A program made the translations under genes and the position numbers. The notes beneath the pieces are model-generated. The model was not told the origin of the DNA. It made no database searches and was given only the letters and a program-made list of their open reading frames with translations. A DNA stretch of 64,000 nucleotides, taken from IMG/VR virus record IMGVR_UViG_3300027387_000003, positions 16,589 to 80,588 of that record. One strand, 5' to 3'. Below are positions 26,577-34,093 of the stretch, one piece after another; within the stretch, counting starts at the first letter, position 1, and each line of letters starts with the position of its first letter. This stretch comes from a virus.

Positions 26577-27799
26577 ACAATGAAGCAAAGCTACTAAGTA
26601 AAGTACTTGCAGACCGCAACCTAGCCCCACTATTTGATAGAGGCGTTAACGACAGTTGGTTTGTTGACCCTGATGTAAAGCGTGTATGGATATTTACACG
26701 ACAGCATTTCTTTAACTATGCAGAGTGCCCAAGCTTAGATGTTATCTCGGGTAACTTCCCCGCCTATAAGTTGTTGGAAGTAAATGACAGCGTTGATTAT
26801 TTAATTGACACTGTAATCTCAGACCGACGTAAGGCTGCAACCATTAATATGATGGATGAAACCATCAATATTTTGGAAAAAGAAAAAGACCATGAAAAGG
26901 CTTTACTTGTTATTCAAGGTAACCTAGCCAAGCTAGAAGAAGACGGTCTTAGTAAGACTAGCGACTTAGACCTTACTGATAACGCACTAGAGCGTTTCAA
27001 TGAGTACGAGTTTAGAAAGAACAATCCAGGCATGCTTGGAGTTCCTACTGGTTTCCCTACTATGGACCAAGCAACTAACGGCTTACAAGATGGTCAGCTA
27101 ATTGTTATTGTTGCTCCACCTAAGACTGGTAAGTCAACTCTTGCTTTGCAGGTTGCACAGAACATTCACATGCAGGATAAGTGCGTGATGTTCCAGTCAT
27201 TTGAAATGAGTAACCACGAACAGCAGACTCGTTACGATGCTATGCGTTCACGCGTATCACACACACGTTTATTAACTGGTACTTTATCTGCAGAAGACGA
27301 AGCAAGATACAAGCAGAAGCTTAAATCATTAGAAAGCATGCGCAAGAAGTTCTGGTTAGTGGACTCTGCTAACGGCTCTACCGTCTCTGGTATTGCTAAC
27401 AAGATTCAAGTTCTACATCCAGACATCGTGTTCATTGACGGTACCTACCTTATGATTGACGAGCAGAGCGGTGAGCAGAACACCCCACAGGCAATCACTA
27501 ACATCACCCGTTCGCTAAAGCGTATGGCTCAGCGTTATAAAGTTCCAGTAGTTATTTCTACTCAGGTACTTAACTGGAAGATGAAGAAGGGTCAGGTAAC
27601 TGCCGACTCTATTGGTTACTCATCTTCTTTCCACCAAGACGCTGACGTTATCTTTGGTCTACAGAGAGAAGACGAGAATGTAGATGACACTCGTGTACTT
27701 AAGATTCTTGACAGCCGTAACTCTGGTCGCGTAGACGTTTCACTTCTATGGGACTGGGGCACAGGTACATTCCGCGAAATTGATGCAAGTGATATCTAA
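26573..27799 (+). CDS. dnaB: DnaB-type replicative helicase
   Basis: 408 residues. GVPTGFPTMDQATNGLQDGQ followed by Walker A APPKTGKST, the H1a-like FQSFEMS, DIVFIDGTYLM (Walker B) and VPVVISTQVLN are the RecA-fold motifs of the DnaB C-terminal domain. The N-terminal domain is short compared with bacterial DnaB. Unwinds DNA ahead of the family A polymerase and is loaded by the DnaC-like protein upstream. Overlaps the primase gene at TAATG. Confidence 0.92.
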   Translation: MNNEAKLLSKVLADRNLAPLFDRGVNDSWFVDPDVKRVWIFTRQHFFNYAECPSLDVISGNFPAYKLLEVNDSVDYLIDTVISDRRKAATINMMDETINILEKEKDHEKALLVIQGNLAKLEEDGLSKTSDLDLTDNALERFNEYEFRKNNPGMLGVPTGFPTMDQATNGLQDGQLIVIVAPPKTGKSTLALQVAQNIHMQDKCVMFQSFEMSNHEQQTRYDAMRSRVSHTRLLTGTLSAEDEARYKQKLKSLESMRKKFWLVDSANGSTVSGIANKIQVLHPDIVFIDGTYLMIDEQSGEQNTPQAITNITRSLKRMAQRYKVPVVISTQVLNWKMKKGQVTADSIGYSSSFHQDADVIFGLQREDENVDDTRVLKILDSRNSGRVDVSLLWDWGTGTFREIDASDI

Positions 27800-28713
27800 T
27801 GACTATAGAGGAAATGAAAGACACTCTTGTTAGTTTAGGTCTTAGTGTCAACGACACTCGTGGCGATGAGATTCAGATTAACTGCCCTGCTCATAAAGAG
27901 CGTACAGGCAAAGAAGATAGAAACCCATCGCTATGGATAAATGCCGATAGTGGTGCGTTCATATGTTTTTCTTGTCAGTGGAAGGGAAACATCTACACAC
28001 TTATAGAGCAGGTTGGTGGTGTAGCTGGTGGTGGCAATTTAGATTTAGCAGCAAGAGTTGAGTCATCTTTGCGTTCTCGTTTTCAACGCCTTACAAACCC
28101 CAAAGACCAAAAGCAAGAAGAGCCAGTTATCATCCACGAGTCTATGCTTAGTGCGTTTAAAGGAGTGCCTGGAGCTACATGTTTAAGTAGAGGCTTGTTA
28201 CCAGACCTTGTTTGGAAGTATGGCGTACGTTGGAACTCTACTGACAAGTCTTGGATTATTCCTATTAGAGACCCACTAACTAATAAGCTTATGGGATGGC
28301 AGGAGAAAGGCCATGAACGTCGCATTTTTAAAAACACTACACGTGTAAAGAAAGGCGACGCCTTGTTCGGTTACGACCTCTACGAGGGCGGAGACATGAT
28401 TGTTGTTGAATCACCTTTAGATGTTATCCGTTTAGCTTCTGTGGGTTTTCCAGGGGGCGTAGCGGTATATGGATGCATAGTCTCTGACATGCAGTTTAAT
28501 TTAATTCGCGGTGGTCAGCGTGTAATTTTTGCAATGGACAATGATAAGGCTGGTAATGAGGCTACTCGCGACCTGCTTAAGCGGGCAAAAGAGTATGGCC
28601 TTGAGTGCTGGTTATTTAACTATTCGCAAACAGATATGAAAGACGTTGGCGGAATGTCTCAAGCTGAGATAGTCTGGGGACTTGAAAACGCCACCCATAT
28701 GTTAAGGAGTTAA
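27799..28713 (+). CDS. DNA primase (zinc-binding plus TOPRIM)
   Basis: 304 residues. N-terminal CHC2-type zinc site (CPAH about residue 30, then CFSC about 57-60), a linker, then TOPRIM motifs: MIVVESPLDVIRL with the catalytic Glu and FAMDNDKAGNEA with the Asp pair. Much shorter than host DnaG because it lacks the helicase-interaction end. Makes RNA primers for lagging-strand synthesis. Confidence 0.88.
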   Translation: MTIEEMKDTLVSLGLSVNDTRGDEIQINCPAHKERTGKEDRNPSLWINADSGAFICFSCQWKGNIYTLIEQVGGVAGGGNLDLAARVESSLRSRFQRLTNPKDQKQEEPVIIHESMLSAFKGVPGATCLSRGLLPDLVWKYGVRWNSTDKSWIIPIRDPLTNKLMGWQEKGHERRIFKNTTRVKKGDALFGYDLYEGGDMIVVESPLDVIRLASVGFPGGVAVYGCIVSDMQFNLIRGGQRVIFAMDNDKAGNEATRDLLKRAKEYGLECWLFNYSQTDMKDVGGMSQAEIVWGLENATHMLRS

Positions 28714-28714
28714 A

Positions 28715-29251
28715 ATGATTATTGGTCTATGTGGATATGCACAGTCAGGTAAAGATTCAGTTGCTGAGATACTGGTTAATAATTATGGGTACACCCGTGT
28801 TGCTTTTGCTGACCCTATCCGAGAACTTCTGTATGAGATGAACCCTACAGTTAAAGATGGTGGCTACAGACTTCAAGGAGTTGTAGATGGTTATGGTTGG
28901 GATGTAGCAAAGACTGCTTTCCCTGAAGTCAGAGCCCTTCTACAGAACCTAGGCGTAGGCGCTCGCAAAGTATTTGGTGAGCATTTCTGGGTACATCAAG
29001 CTTTGCGTCAAGTTCATTGGGAAGGCAACTTTGTTATTACTGATGTCAGATACCCTAACGAAGCTAAAGAAATTAGAGAGTACGATGACGCACAGATTTG
29101 GCGTATAAAGCGCACAGGTATAGAACCAGTAAACACTCATGCATCAGAGACTGCTATGGATGGTGAAAAGGTTGACCAGATATTCCTCAACAATGGTACG
29201 CTTGAAGACTTAGCGGTATTAATTGGAACAAGAATGAGAGCTTACGTATGA
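28715..29251 (+). CDS. Deoxynucleoside monophosphate kinase
   Basis: 178 residues. P-loop GLCGYAQSGKDSVAEIL at the N-terminus, followed by AFADPIRELLYEMNP and FVITDVRYPNEAKEI, typical of phage dNMP kinases (T4 gp1 type). It converts dNMPs to dNDPs for DNA synthesis and complements the ribonucleotide reductase at 52-54 kb. Confidence 0.85.
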   Translation: MIIGLCGYAQSGKDSVAEILVNNYGYTRVAFADPIRELLYEMNPTVKDGGYRLQGVVDGYGWDVAKTAFPEVRALLQNLGVGARKVFGEHFWVHQALRQVHWEGNFVITDVRYPNEAKEIREYDDAQIWRIKRTGIEPVNTHASETAMDGEKVDQIFLNNGTLEDLAVLIGTRMRAYV

Positions 29252-29478
29252 TTGATTATCAGTATTGGTCTTGGTTACTAGCCGCTATTGGCGTAACTGG
29301 TATTTTCTTTGTAGGTAGAAAAACTATTTGGGGATGGCTAATCCTCTGTCTTAATGAGTGTCTTTGGATTGTCTACGCTTTAACAACAGACCAGTATGGG
29401 TTCATTGTTGCCGCTGTTGCCTACGGAATTGTTTACATCAAGTCCTATCTCCACTGGCGTAAAGATGAGCTACGATAA
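29248..29478 (+). CDS. Small membrane protein, PnuC-like pattern
   Basis: 76 residues with three hydrophobic segments (about 5-22, 26-46, 50-66) rich in Trp and a basic end (HWRKDELR). The pattern WGWLILCLNECLWIVYAL recalls one repeat of vitamin or nucleoside transport proteins, but it is far too short for a transporter. Overlaps dNMP kinase by 4 bases. Role unknown. Confidence 0.5.
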   Translation: MIDYQYWSWLLAAIGVTGIFFVGRKTIWGWLILCLNECLWIVYALTTDQYGFIVAAVAYGIVYIKSYLHWRKDELR

Positions 29479-29755
29479 AAACTGCGCGGGCCATTGTTGG
29501 ACCTGGGCGCGTAAAGATTTAGACTGGGTTACAGAAGAGGGTAAGCACTTTAAAGGTATGTATGTGGTCTGGCGTTGTGGTCACTGCATGAAGATGGGCC
29601 AGATTTTATTTGAGTACGATGCGGTAGAGCACGAGAAGCGAATACAAGGTTCTCAGCAAGGGTTTGCTAGAGTTCACGGTAGAGGTAAGTGCCCTGCTCA
29701 GAAGTATGGTGCAAAGCCAGCACCTAAGAAGAAGGAGTATAGCTATGACTTTTAA
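29465..29755 (+). CDS. Small Cys/His-rich protein
   Basis: 96 residues counted from the internal ATG MSYDKNCAGHC, which overlaps the previous stop. Cys/His residues (CAGHCW, RCGHC) suggest a zinc site; the C-terminus is basic with KPAPKKK. Lies just before and overlaps the SNF2 helicase. Function unknown; nucleic-acid binding is plausible. Confidence 0.55.
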   Translation: MSYDKNCAGHCWTWARKDLDWVTEEGKHFKGMYVVWRCGHCMKMGQILFEYDAVEHEKRIQGSQQGFARVHGRGKCPAQKYGAKPAPKKKEYSYDF

Positions 29756-31337
29756 GGGGACTTTACTTCCTTATCAGCCAGAGGCTGTAGACCGCATGGT
29801 TGAACGTCACAAGGTGCTAGTGGCCTATGACCTAGGCCTTGGTAAAACTGTTATTACTATTGCAGCCATAGAACGTTTGATGGATGAGAACAAAGTTACA
29901 GAGCCAGGTCTTATAATCTGCTTATCCTCATTAAAATACCAGTGGGCTAATCAGATTGAGAAATTTACCGATGGAACTTCTAAAGCTTTGGTCATTGATG
30001 GAACGCCAAAGAAGCGGGCAGCCCAATACGCAGAAGCTATGGACTGGAGGAATTCAGGGGTTGATTACATCATTCTTAACTACGAGCAAGTTGTTAACGA
30101 CTGGGATACCATCAAGGACCTACCACGAGGATTCGTTGTCCTTGACGAAGCCACAGCTATTAAGTCTTTCAAGTCCAAACGTTCCCGAGCAGTAAAGAAG
30201 CTAATCAATGCTAAATATAGATATGCACTCACTGGTACTCCGATTGAAAATGGTAAGCCTGAAGAGTTGTACAGCATTATGCAATTTGTTGACGCCAGCG
30301 TACTTGGTCGGTTTGACATCTTTGACGCTGCTTTTATTGTAAGAAACTCTTGGGGAGCACCTCAGTATTACCGCAACCTTTCTACCCTACACACAAGGAT
30401 GAAGGAAGTCTGCGTACGTAAGGCGCAGAAAGACCCAGATGTGTCGCCTTATCTACCTGACACCATCCATAAAGACCCTATAAAAATTGTCTTTGATAGA
30501 GCATGCTCAAAGTTATACACACGCATCTCACAAGATTTGTTAGCGGACCTTGATGAAGCTCAAGACTTGTTTGGTTCTAACTTCAACGTAATGGCGCACT
30601 ACGGCATGGAGTCCACACGTGGTGGGCCACAGGATGAGATGCGTGGAAAAATTATGTCTAAGATTGGAGCATTAAAAATGCTCTGCTCACACCCAGAGTT
30701 ATTAAAGAGTAGCGCTGCAAAGTTTAAACTAATGTCAGGAGAGGGTTCTGCTTATGTCACTGAACTGGTTGATGGGGGTCTTCTTGATAGTGTTGGTAAC
30801 TCGCCTAAGCTTGACTATCTTACTCAGTATGTTAAGGACTTCTTGGACCAGAATCAGGAAAACAAAGTAGTCATATTTGCTACCTACGTAGACATGCTTG
30901 ACAAGATTGCCGAGGCTCTAGGGCCAGAGCAGTGCCGACTATACTCAGGGAAACTAGATGCTAAAACTAAAGAAGATAACAAAGTTGCTTTTAATAGCGA
31001 CCCTACTGTTCGTGTTCTTATTTCTTCCGATGCTGGCGGTTATGGTGTAGACCTACCTGCAGCTAACATGCTGATTAACTATGACCTACCGTGGTCATCA
31101 GGTACCGCCACACAGCGTAACGGACGTATTAAGAGAGCCTCATCAACTTGGCCCTCTATCGTAATTCAAGATATAGTTATCGCAGGGTCCATTGAAGAAC
31201 GTCAATGGGAAGCCCTACAACAAAAGAGTTCTATTGCTAACGCTATTATTGATGGCGAAGGAGTAGATGATGATGAAACTAAGGTGTCAATGTCTGTAGG
31301 AAGCCTAAAGTCCTTCCTTCAGTCATCTAACGTCTAG
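29745..31337 (+). CDS. SNF2-family DNA helicase / translocase
   Basis: 530 residues from the ATG with SD AAGGAG; the reading frame is open further upstream but that part overlaps the previous gene. Motif I DLGLGKTVITI, DEAT at VVLDEATAIK (DEAH-type position), motif III LTGTPIEN, motif V SSDAGGYGVDL and motif VI TATQRNGRIKR are all present. These proteins move on double-stranded DNA and act in recombination-dependent replication in phages. Ends one base before tRNA-Asn. Confidence 0.9.
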   Translation: MTFKGTLLPYQPEAVDRMVERHKVLVAYDLGLGKTVITIAAIERLMDENKVTEPGLIICLSSLKYQWANQIEKFTDGTSKALVIDGTPKKRAAQYAEAMDWRNSGVDYIILNYEQVVNDWDTIKDLPRGFVVLDEATAIKSFKSKRSRAVKKLINAKYRYALTGTPIENGKPEELYSIMQFVDASVLGRFDIFDAAFIVRNSWGAPQYYRNLSTLHTRMKEVCVRKAQKDPDVSPYLPDTIHKDPIKIVFDRACSKLYTRISQDLLADLDEAQDLFGSNFNVMAHYGMESTRGGPQDEMRGKIMSKIGALKMLCSHPELLKSSAAKFKLMSGEGSAYVTELVDGGLLDSVGNSPKLDYLTQYVKDFLDQNQENKVVIFATYVDMLDKIAEALGPEQCRLYSGKLDAKTKEDNKVAFNSDPTVRVLISSDAGGYGVDLPAANMLINYDLPWSSGTATQRNGRIKRASSTWPSIVIQDIVIAGSIEERQWEALQQKSSIANAIIDGEGVDDDETKVSMSVGSLKSFLQSSNV

Positions 31338-31410
31338 TGCCCCATAGCTCAGTTGGCAGAGCATCGCACTGTTAATGCGAGTGTCCCTGGTTCGAGTCCA
31401 GGTGGGGCAG
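31338..31410 (+). tRNA. tRNA-Asn (GTT)
   Basis: Full cloverleaf: acceptor TGCCCCA/TGGGGCA, D arm GCTC...GAGC, anticodon stem TCGCA/TGCGA with loop CTGTTAA (anticodon GTT), T arm CCTGG-TTCGAGT-CCAGG, discriminator G. CCA is not encoded. Begins right after the helicase stop codon. Confidence 0.95.
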
Positions 31411-31414
31411 CAAT

Positions 31415-31490
31415 GCGGTTGTAGCTCAGTTGGTAGAGCGGCACCTTGCCAAGGTGCAGGTCGCGAGTTCGAGCCTCGTCAACCGCTCCA
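31415..31490 (+). tRNA. tRNA-Gly (GCC)
   Basis: Acceptor GCGGTTG/CAACCGC, D arm GCTC...GAGC, anticodon stem GCACC/GGTGC with loop TTGCCAA (anticodon GCC), T arm GCGAG-TTCGAGC-CTCGT, discriminator T followed by an encoded CCA. Confidence 0.95.
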
Positions 31491-31544
31491 TTCCCCATTC
31501 GTCTAATGGCAGGATTAGAACCTACTTTAGCGGTACGAGTCCTT
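31491..31544 (+). pseudogene. 5' fragment of a tRNA gene
   Basis: Directly after tRNA-Gly, TTCCCCA-TT-CGTCTAATGGCAGGA looks like the acceptor and D arm of a Glu/Gln-type tRNA, but the anticodon arm does not fold and no 3' acceptor follows. It ends in CGAGTCCTT, the same 9 bases that start the T-loop part of the 3' fragment at 32073. Probably a tRNA gene broken by the HNH/tRNA-Gln segment. Confidence 0.4.
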
Positions 31545-31566
31545 AATATAGGTATACCCTTAAGGC

Positions 31567-32046
31567 ATGAAACCTTGTTCCAGATGTGGCAAAGATAAAC
31601 CACTAGAAAGCTATAACAAAAAACGAGTCAACAAAGACGGTTCTATTGGTTATCAGCCTTATTGTAAAGAGTGTCAAAAGTCCTGGTACTCCAAGTACTA
31701 CCACACTGACCCTGCTGAAAAAGCTAGGCTATATAACAGAAATAAGACTAATCGCCTAGCTCTTAGGGATTTGGTTAATAAAGCTAAAGACAAACCTTGC
31801 GCTGATTGTGGGGTTCAATATCCTTATTATGTTATGCAGTTTGACCATTTGGACCGCAGTCAAAAAAGTTTCACCATCTCAACCGCCTCTAGAAATGGAA
31901 CTACCTTAGCTCGTATGGTTGAAGAGATATCTAAATGTGATGTAGTATGCGCTAATTGCCACATGGAAAGAACATTCGGGCATTTAAACCCAATGGCAGA
32001 TGGTGTAACTGGCAACACGCCTGGCTCTGGACCAGGAGACTTCTAG
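31567..32046 (+). CDS. HNH endonuclease
   Basis: 159 residues. N-terminal zinc site CSRCGK...CKECQK (about residues 4-38) and a second pair C-A-D-C with CANCH around the catalytic HNH region: QFDHLDRSQKSF, then DVVCANCHMERTF. Homing endonucleases of this type often insert among phage tRNA genes. The last ~18 codons (after FGHLNPMADG) lie inside the tRNA-Gln gene, so the present C-terminus is built from tRNA sequence and probably is not part of the active core. Confidence 0.88.
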   Translation: MKPCSRCGKDKPLESYNKKRVNKDGSIGYQPYCKECQKSWYSKYYHTDPAEKARLYNRNKTNRLALRDLVNKAKDKPCADCGVQYPYYVMQFDHLDRSQKSFTISTASRNGTTLARMVEEISKCDVVCANCHMERTFGHLNPMADGVTGNTPGSGPGDF

Positions 32047-32067
32047 GTTCGACCCCTAGTCTGCCAG
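31994..32067 (+). tRNA. tRNA-Gln (CTG), overlapping the HNH gene
   Basis: Acceptor TGGCAGA/TCTGCCA, D arm with GTGTAACTGGCAACAC, anticodon stem CCTGG/CCAGG with loop CTCTGGA (anticodon CTG), T arm CTAGG-TTCGACC-CCTAG, discriminator G. No encoded CCA. The first 53 bases are also the 3' coding end of the HNH gene. Confidence 0.93.
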
Positions 32068-32068
32068 C

Positions 32069-32090
32069 TTTTCGAGTCCTTGGTGGGGAG
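32069..32090 (+). pseudogene. 3' fragment of a tRNA gene
   Basis: TTTCGAGTCC then TTGG-TGGGGAG resembles a T-loop, T-stem and acceptor 3' strand; TGGGGA is complementary to the TCCCCA of the 5' fragment at 31492. The repeated CGAGTCCTT (31536 and 32073) marks the two break points. Weak as a functional tRNA. Confidence 0.4.
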
Positions 32091-32095
32091 CGTTT

Positions 32096-32120
32096 ACACC
32101 CAACACCTATTGTTGGGTGT
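32096..32120 (+). promoter_or_regulatory. Operator-like inverted repeat before the RHH gene
   Basis: Perfect 10-bp arms ACACCCAACA / TGTTGGGTGT separated by 5 bases, ending 13 bases before the start codon. The dyad lies where a promoter is expected (TTTACA at 32093), suggesting autorepression by the ribbon-helix-helix product. It could also fold in RNA. Confidence 0.55.
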
Positions 32121-32133
32121 GTACACTTATACA

Positions 32134-32280
32134 ATGCCTAACGCACCTAAGACTCCGACGCGTACCATCCGCGTATCAGACCAGCTATGGACTGCTGTCC
32201 AGAAGAAAGCTGCAGCTGAAAAGATTACGGTTACCAGCATTATCATTGATGCTTTAGAAACCTATATTAAAGAAGACTAA
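32134..32280 (+). CDS. Ribbon-helix-helix DNA-binding protein
   Basis: 48 residues. TRTIRVSDQLWTAVQKKAAAEKITVTSIIIDALETYI is the Arc/MetJ-type ribbon-helix-helix: a short strand for the DNA groove followed by two helices. Such proteins bind palindromes as dimers, and a perfect palindrome lies just upstream. The internal ATG was chosen because upstream codons run through the palindrome. A regulator of its own and possibly nearby phage genes. Confidence 0.8.
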   Translation: MPNAPKTPTRTIRVSDQLWTAVQKKAAAEKITVTSIIIDALETYIKED

Positions 32281-32284
32281 TCAA

Positions 32285-32428
32285 ATGGGAAAACACCACG
32301 ATAAGATTGCTAAGGCTTTAGAACAACGCCAGGCAGCTACTCCTAACGGAGCTGGCTACAAGAAGCCAGGCTCTATGAATAAAAAGAAAACAGGTTTTAG
32401 AGGACATCGCGCTAAGGGTGCTAAATAA
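32285..32428 (+). CDS. Small basic hypothetical protein
   Basis: 47 residues, Lys/Arg/His-rich and Gly-containing (MGKHHDKIAK ... RGHRAKGAK). Follows the RHH gene by four bases. No hydrophobic core is obvious, so it may be a nucleic-acid-binding peptide. Existence supported by tight spacing only. Confidence 0.45.
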   Translation: MGKHHDKIAKALEQRQAATPNGAGYKKPGSMNKKKTGFRGHRAKGAK

Positions 32429-32429
32429 C

Positions 32430-32458
32430 TTGACAGCCTTCTAGGCATCCATTAAGTT
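32430..32458 (+). promoter_or_regulatory. Promoter, TTGACA-17-TAAGTT
   Basis: A consensus -35 TTGACA, a 17-base spacer and a -10 TAAGTT that keeps the three key positions. Lies in the gap before the polymerase-side gene group and points rightward. Confidence 0.6.
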
Positions 32459-32489
32459 CTGTCCTAACAACCTAAACGTTAGGAAACTT

Positions 32490-32882
32490 ATGAATCAAGA
32501 TGCCGTAGTAGAAGATGTAAAACAGTTTACAGTTCTCAAAGACCAGATTACACAACTGACAGAACGTCAGACAATTATTAAAAAGCGCCTCACTGAAACT
32601 ATTGATGAGTTTGGTGTAGAAGACGAAAAAGGTCACATTGTTCTTAACTACAATGAAGACCAGCAGATAATGAAGCAACGTCGTGTATCTAAAAACCTAG
32701 ACCTTGCTGCTGCAGAAATTATTCTTAACAAAAAAGGTATTAAAGATACCTGTATTAAAATGATTCCCACCCTTGATGAATCAGCAATCATGGCTGCGTT
32801 TTATAACGGTCACTTGTCAGAAGAAGACATTGATACTATGTTCCCATCTAAGGTAAGTTACGCGTTCATCGTAGGGAAGTAA
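32490..32882 (+). CDS. Coiled-coil hypothetical protein
   Basis: 130 residues. Residues 1-45 form a likely coiled coil (VLKDQITQLTERQTIIKKRL), followed by a mixed part. Similar coiled-coil proteins accompany single-strand-annealing or replication genes in phages, but no known family is recognised. The start is preceded by TTAGGAAACTT. One base separates its stop from the next ATG. Confidence 0.55.
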   Translation: MNQDAVVEDVKQFTVLKDQITQLTERQTIIKKRLTETIDEFGVEDEKGHIVLNYNEDQQIMKQRRVSKNLDLAAAEIILNKKGIKDTCIKMIPTLDESAIMAAFYNGHLSEEDIDTMFPSKVSYAFIVGK

Positions 32883-33338
32883 ATGACCGATAAGATTGAC
32901 AACTTCTTATCTGATTTGGATGAGTACTATCCAAACAGTAAGCGCAAGCGTCGCGTAAAAGAAGAGAAGGTAAATAAAAAAGATTCTGATTGGACAATCA
33001 ATCCAATTAAGAAGACGTTACCTAATGGTAGGGACATGGAGTTCTACACCATTGGTGCGTTAGCGGTAGCGTTAGGTCGCCCACTTGTTACTATCCGTTA
33101 CTGGATGAAAGAGGGTTATCTACCTGCTCCCTCTTATCGCTTAGGTGATAAGAAAGATGCCACGGGAAAGGAAATCAAAGGCCGTAGGTTATACTCACGG
33201 TCCCAGATTGACGCAGCAGTTACGTTGTTTGGAAAGGCTGGCGCCCTAGATAAAACTAGGATAAAGTGGCCCAACCAGCAATTGACTGATGCAATTGCAG
33301 AGGCGTGGAGTAACATCCGCGCAGAAGAAACTAAATAA
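32883..33338 (+). CDS. MerR-like helix-turn-helix protein
   Basis: 151 residues. The first ~45 are charged and Lys-rich. FYTIGALAVALGRPLVTIRYWMKEGYLP (about residues 55-82) fits the MerR/excisionase winged-helix start, and RRLYSRSQIDAAVTL continues it. No ligand-binding domain. Probably a small DNA-binding regulator acting near the replication genes. Confidence 0.7.
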   Translation: MTDKIDNFLSDLDEYYPNSKRKRRVKEEKVNKKDSDWTINPIKKTLPNGRDMEFYTIGALAVALGRPLVTIRYWMKEGYLPAPSYRLGDKKDATGKEIKGRRLYSRSQIDAAVTLFGKAGALDKTRIKWPNQQLTDAIAEAWSNIRAEETK

Positions 33339-33362
33339 AAACCACTAAAACAAAGGAAACAA

Positions 33363-34028
33363 ATGGCTATCAATAGAACAGATGAATACATGCCTGCTAC
33401 TGATGACTTTACAATCGACGCAGTTGTCGAGGGTCGTCCAGAGCAAGCAACATCTTCAGCAGTACAATCAGGTTGGGATGCAGCAGATAAGCTCTCAACT
33501 TCTTCAGGTGACTTTCCAACAGAGTTTAAGTTCACTGATGGTGAGTTCACAGTAATTAAGTTCATCGACCAAAACGGTCCTTTTGCAATTTACAAGCAAC
33601 ACTTCCTACAGCAAAAAACTGTTGGTAAGCGTTCATACGTTTCTCTTGGGGCTAACGACCCATTGTGCACAAAGCTTGGCAGCAAGCCTGAAGACAAGCG
33701 AGCATTTACAATTGCCGTTATTACACCCTCAGGTGTACAACGTCAGATGCTAATTGCAAGCCCACGTTTGTATAAGACACTTCACTCTGCAGAGTTTTCA
33801 CCACAAGGTCCATTGACCAAGAACTACTGGGCAATCAGCCGTACAGGCAAGATGCAACAGACTGTTTACAACCTTAACTCAATCAAGCCACGCGACCTCC
33901 TAGAAGACTGGGGCATTGATGAGAAGATGGCAGAAGATGGCGTAGCAGCTATCAAGCCTTTCGAGCGCTCTGTAATTAAGGAGCACACTTGGGAAGAGCT
34001 TGAAGAAATTGCCAACTCCCTTCTCTAA
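33363..34028 (+). CDS. Putative single-stranded DNA-binding protein
   Basis: 221 residues. The core from about residue 55 to 175 is beta-rich with aromatic residues (FTVIKFIDQNGPFAIYKQHFL; TKNYWAISRTG) and the C-terminus is acidic (HTWEELEEIANSLL), a layout common in phage SSBs. It stands alone between a MerR-like gene and the polymerase and has its own strong terminator, as expected for a highly expressed SSB. Not proven by motif. Confidence 0.45.
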   Translation: MAINRTDEYMPATDDFTIDAVVEGRPEQATSSAVQSGWDAADKLSTSSGDFPTEFKFTDGEFTVIKFIDQNGPFAIYKQHFLQQKTVGKRSYVSLGANDPLCTKLGSKPEDKRAFTIAVITPSGVQRQMLIASPRLYKTLHSAEFSPQGPLTKNYWAISRTGKMQQTVYNLNSIKPRDLLEDWGIDEKMAEDGVAAIKPFERSVIKEHTWEELEEIANSLL

Positions 34029-34039
34029 TTTCTAGTAGT

Positions 34040-34083
34040 AGGCTGGGGGCAACACGTGCTAAGACCCCCAGCCTTCTTCTATT
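34040..34083 (+). terminator. Rho-independent terminator after the SSB-like gene
   Basis: AGGCTGGGGG pairs with CCCCCAGCCT across a 15-base loop, followed by T-rich TCTTCTATTT. Confidence 0.75.
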
Positions 34084-34093
34084 TAAGGAACCT

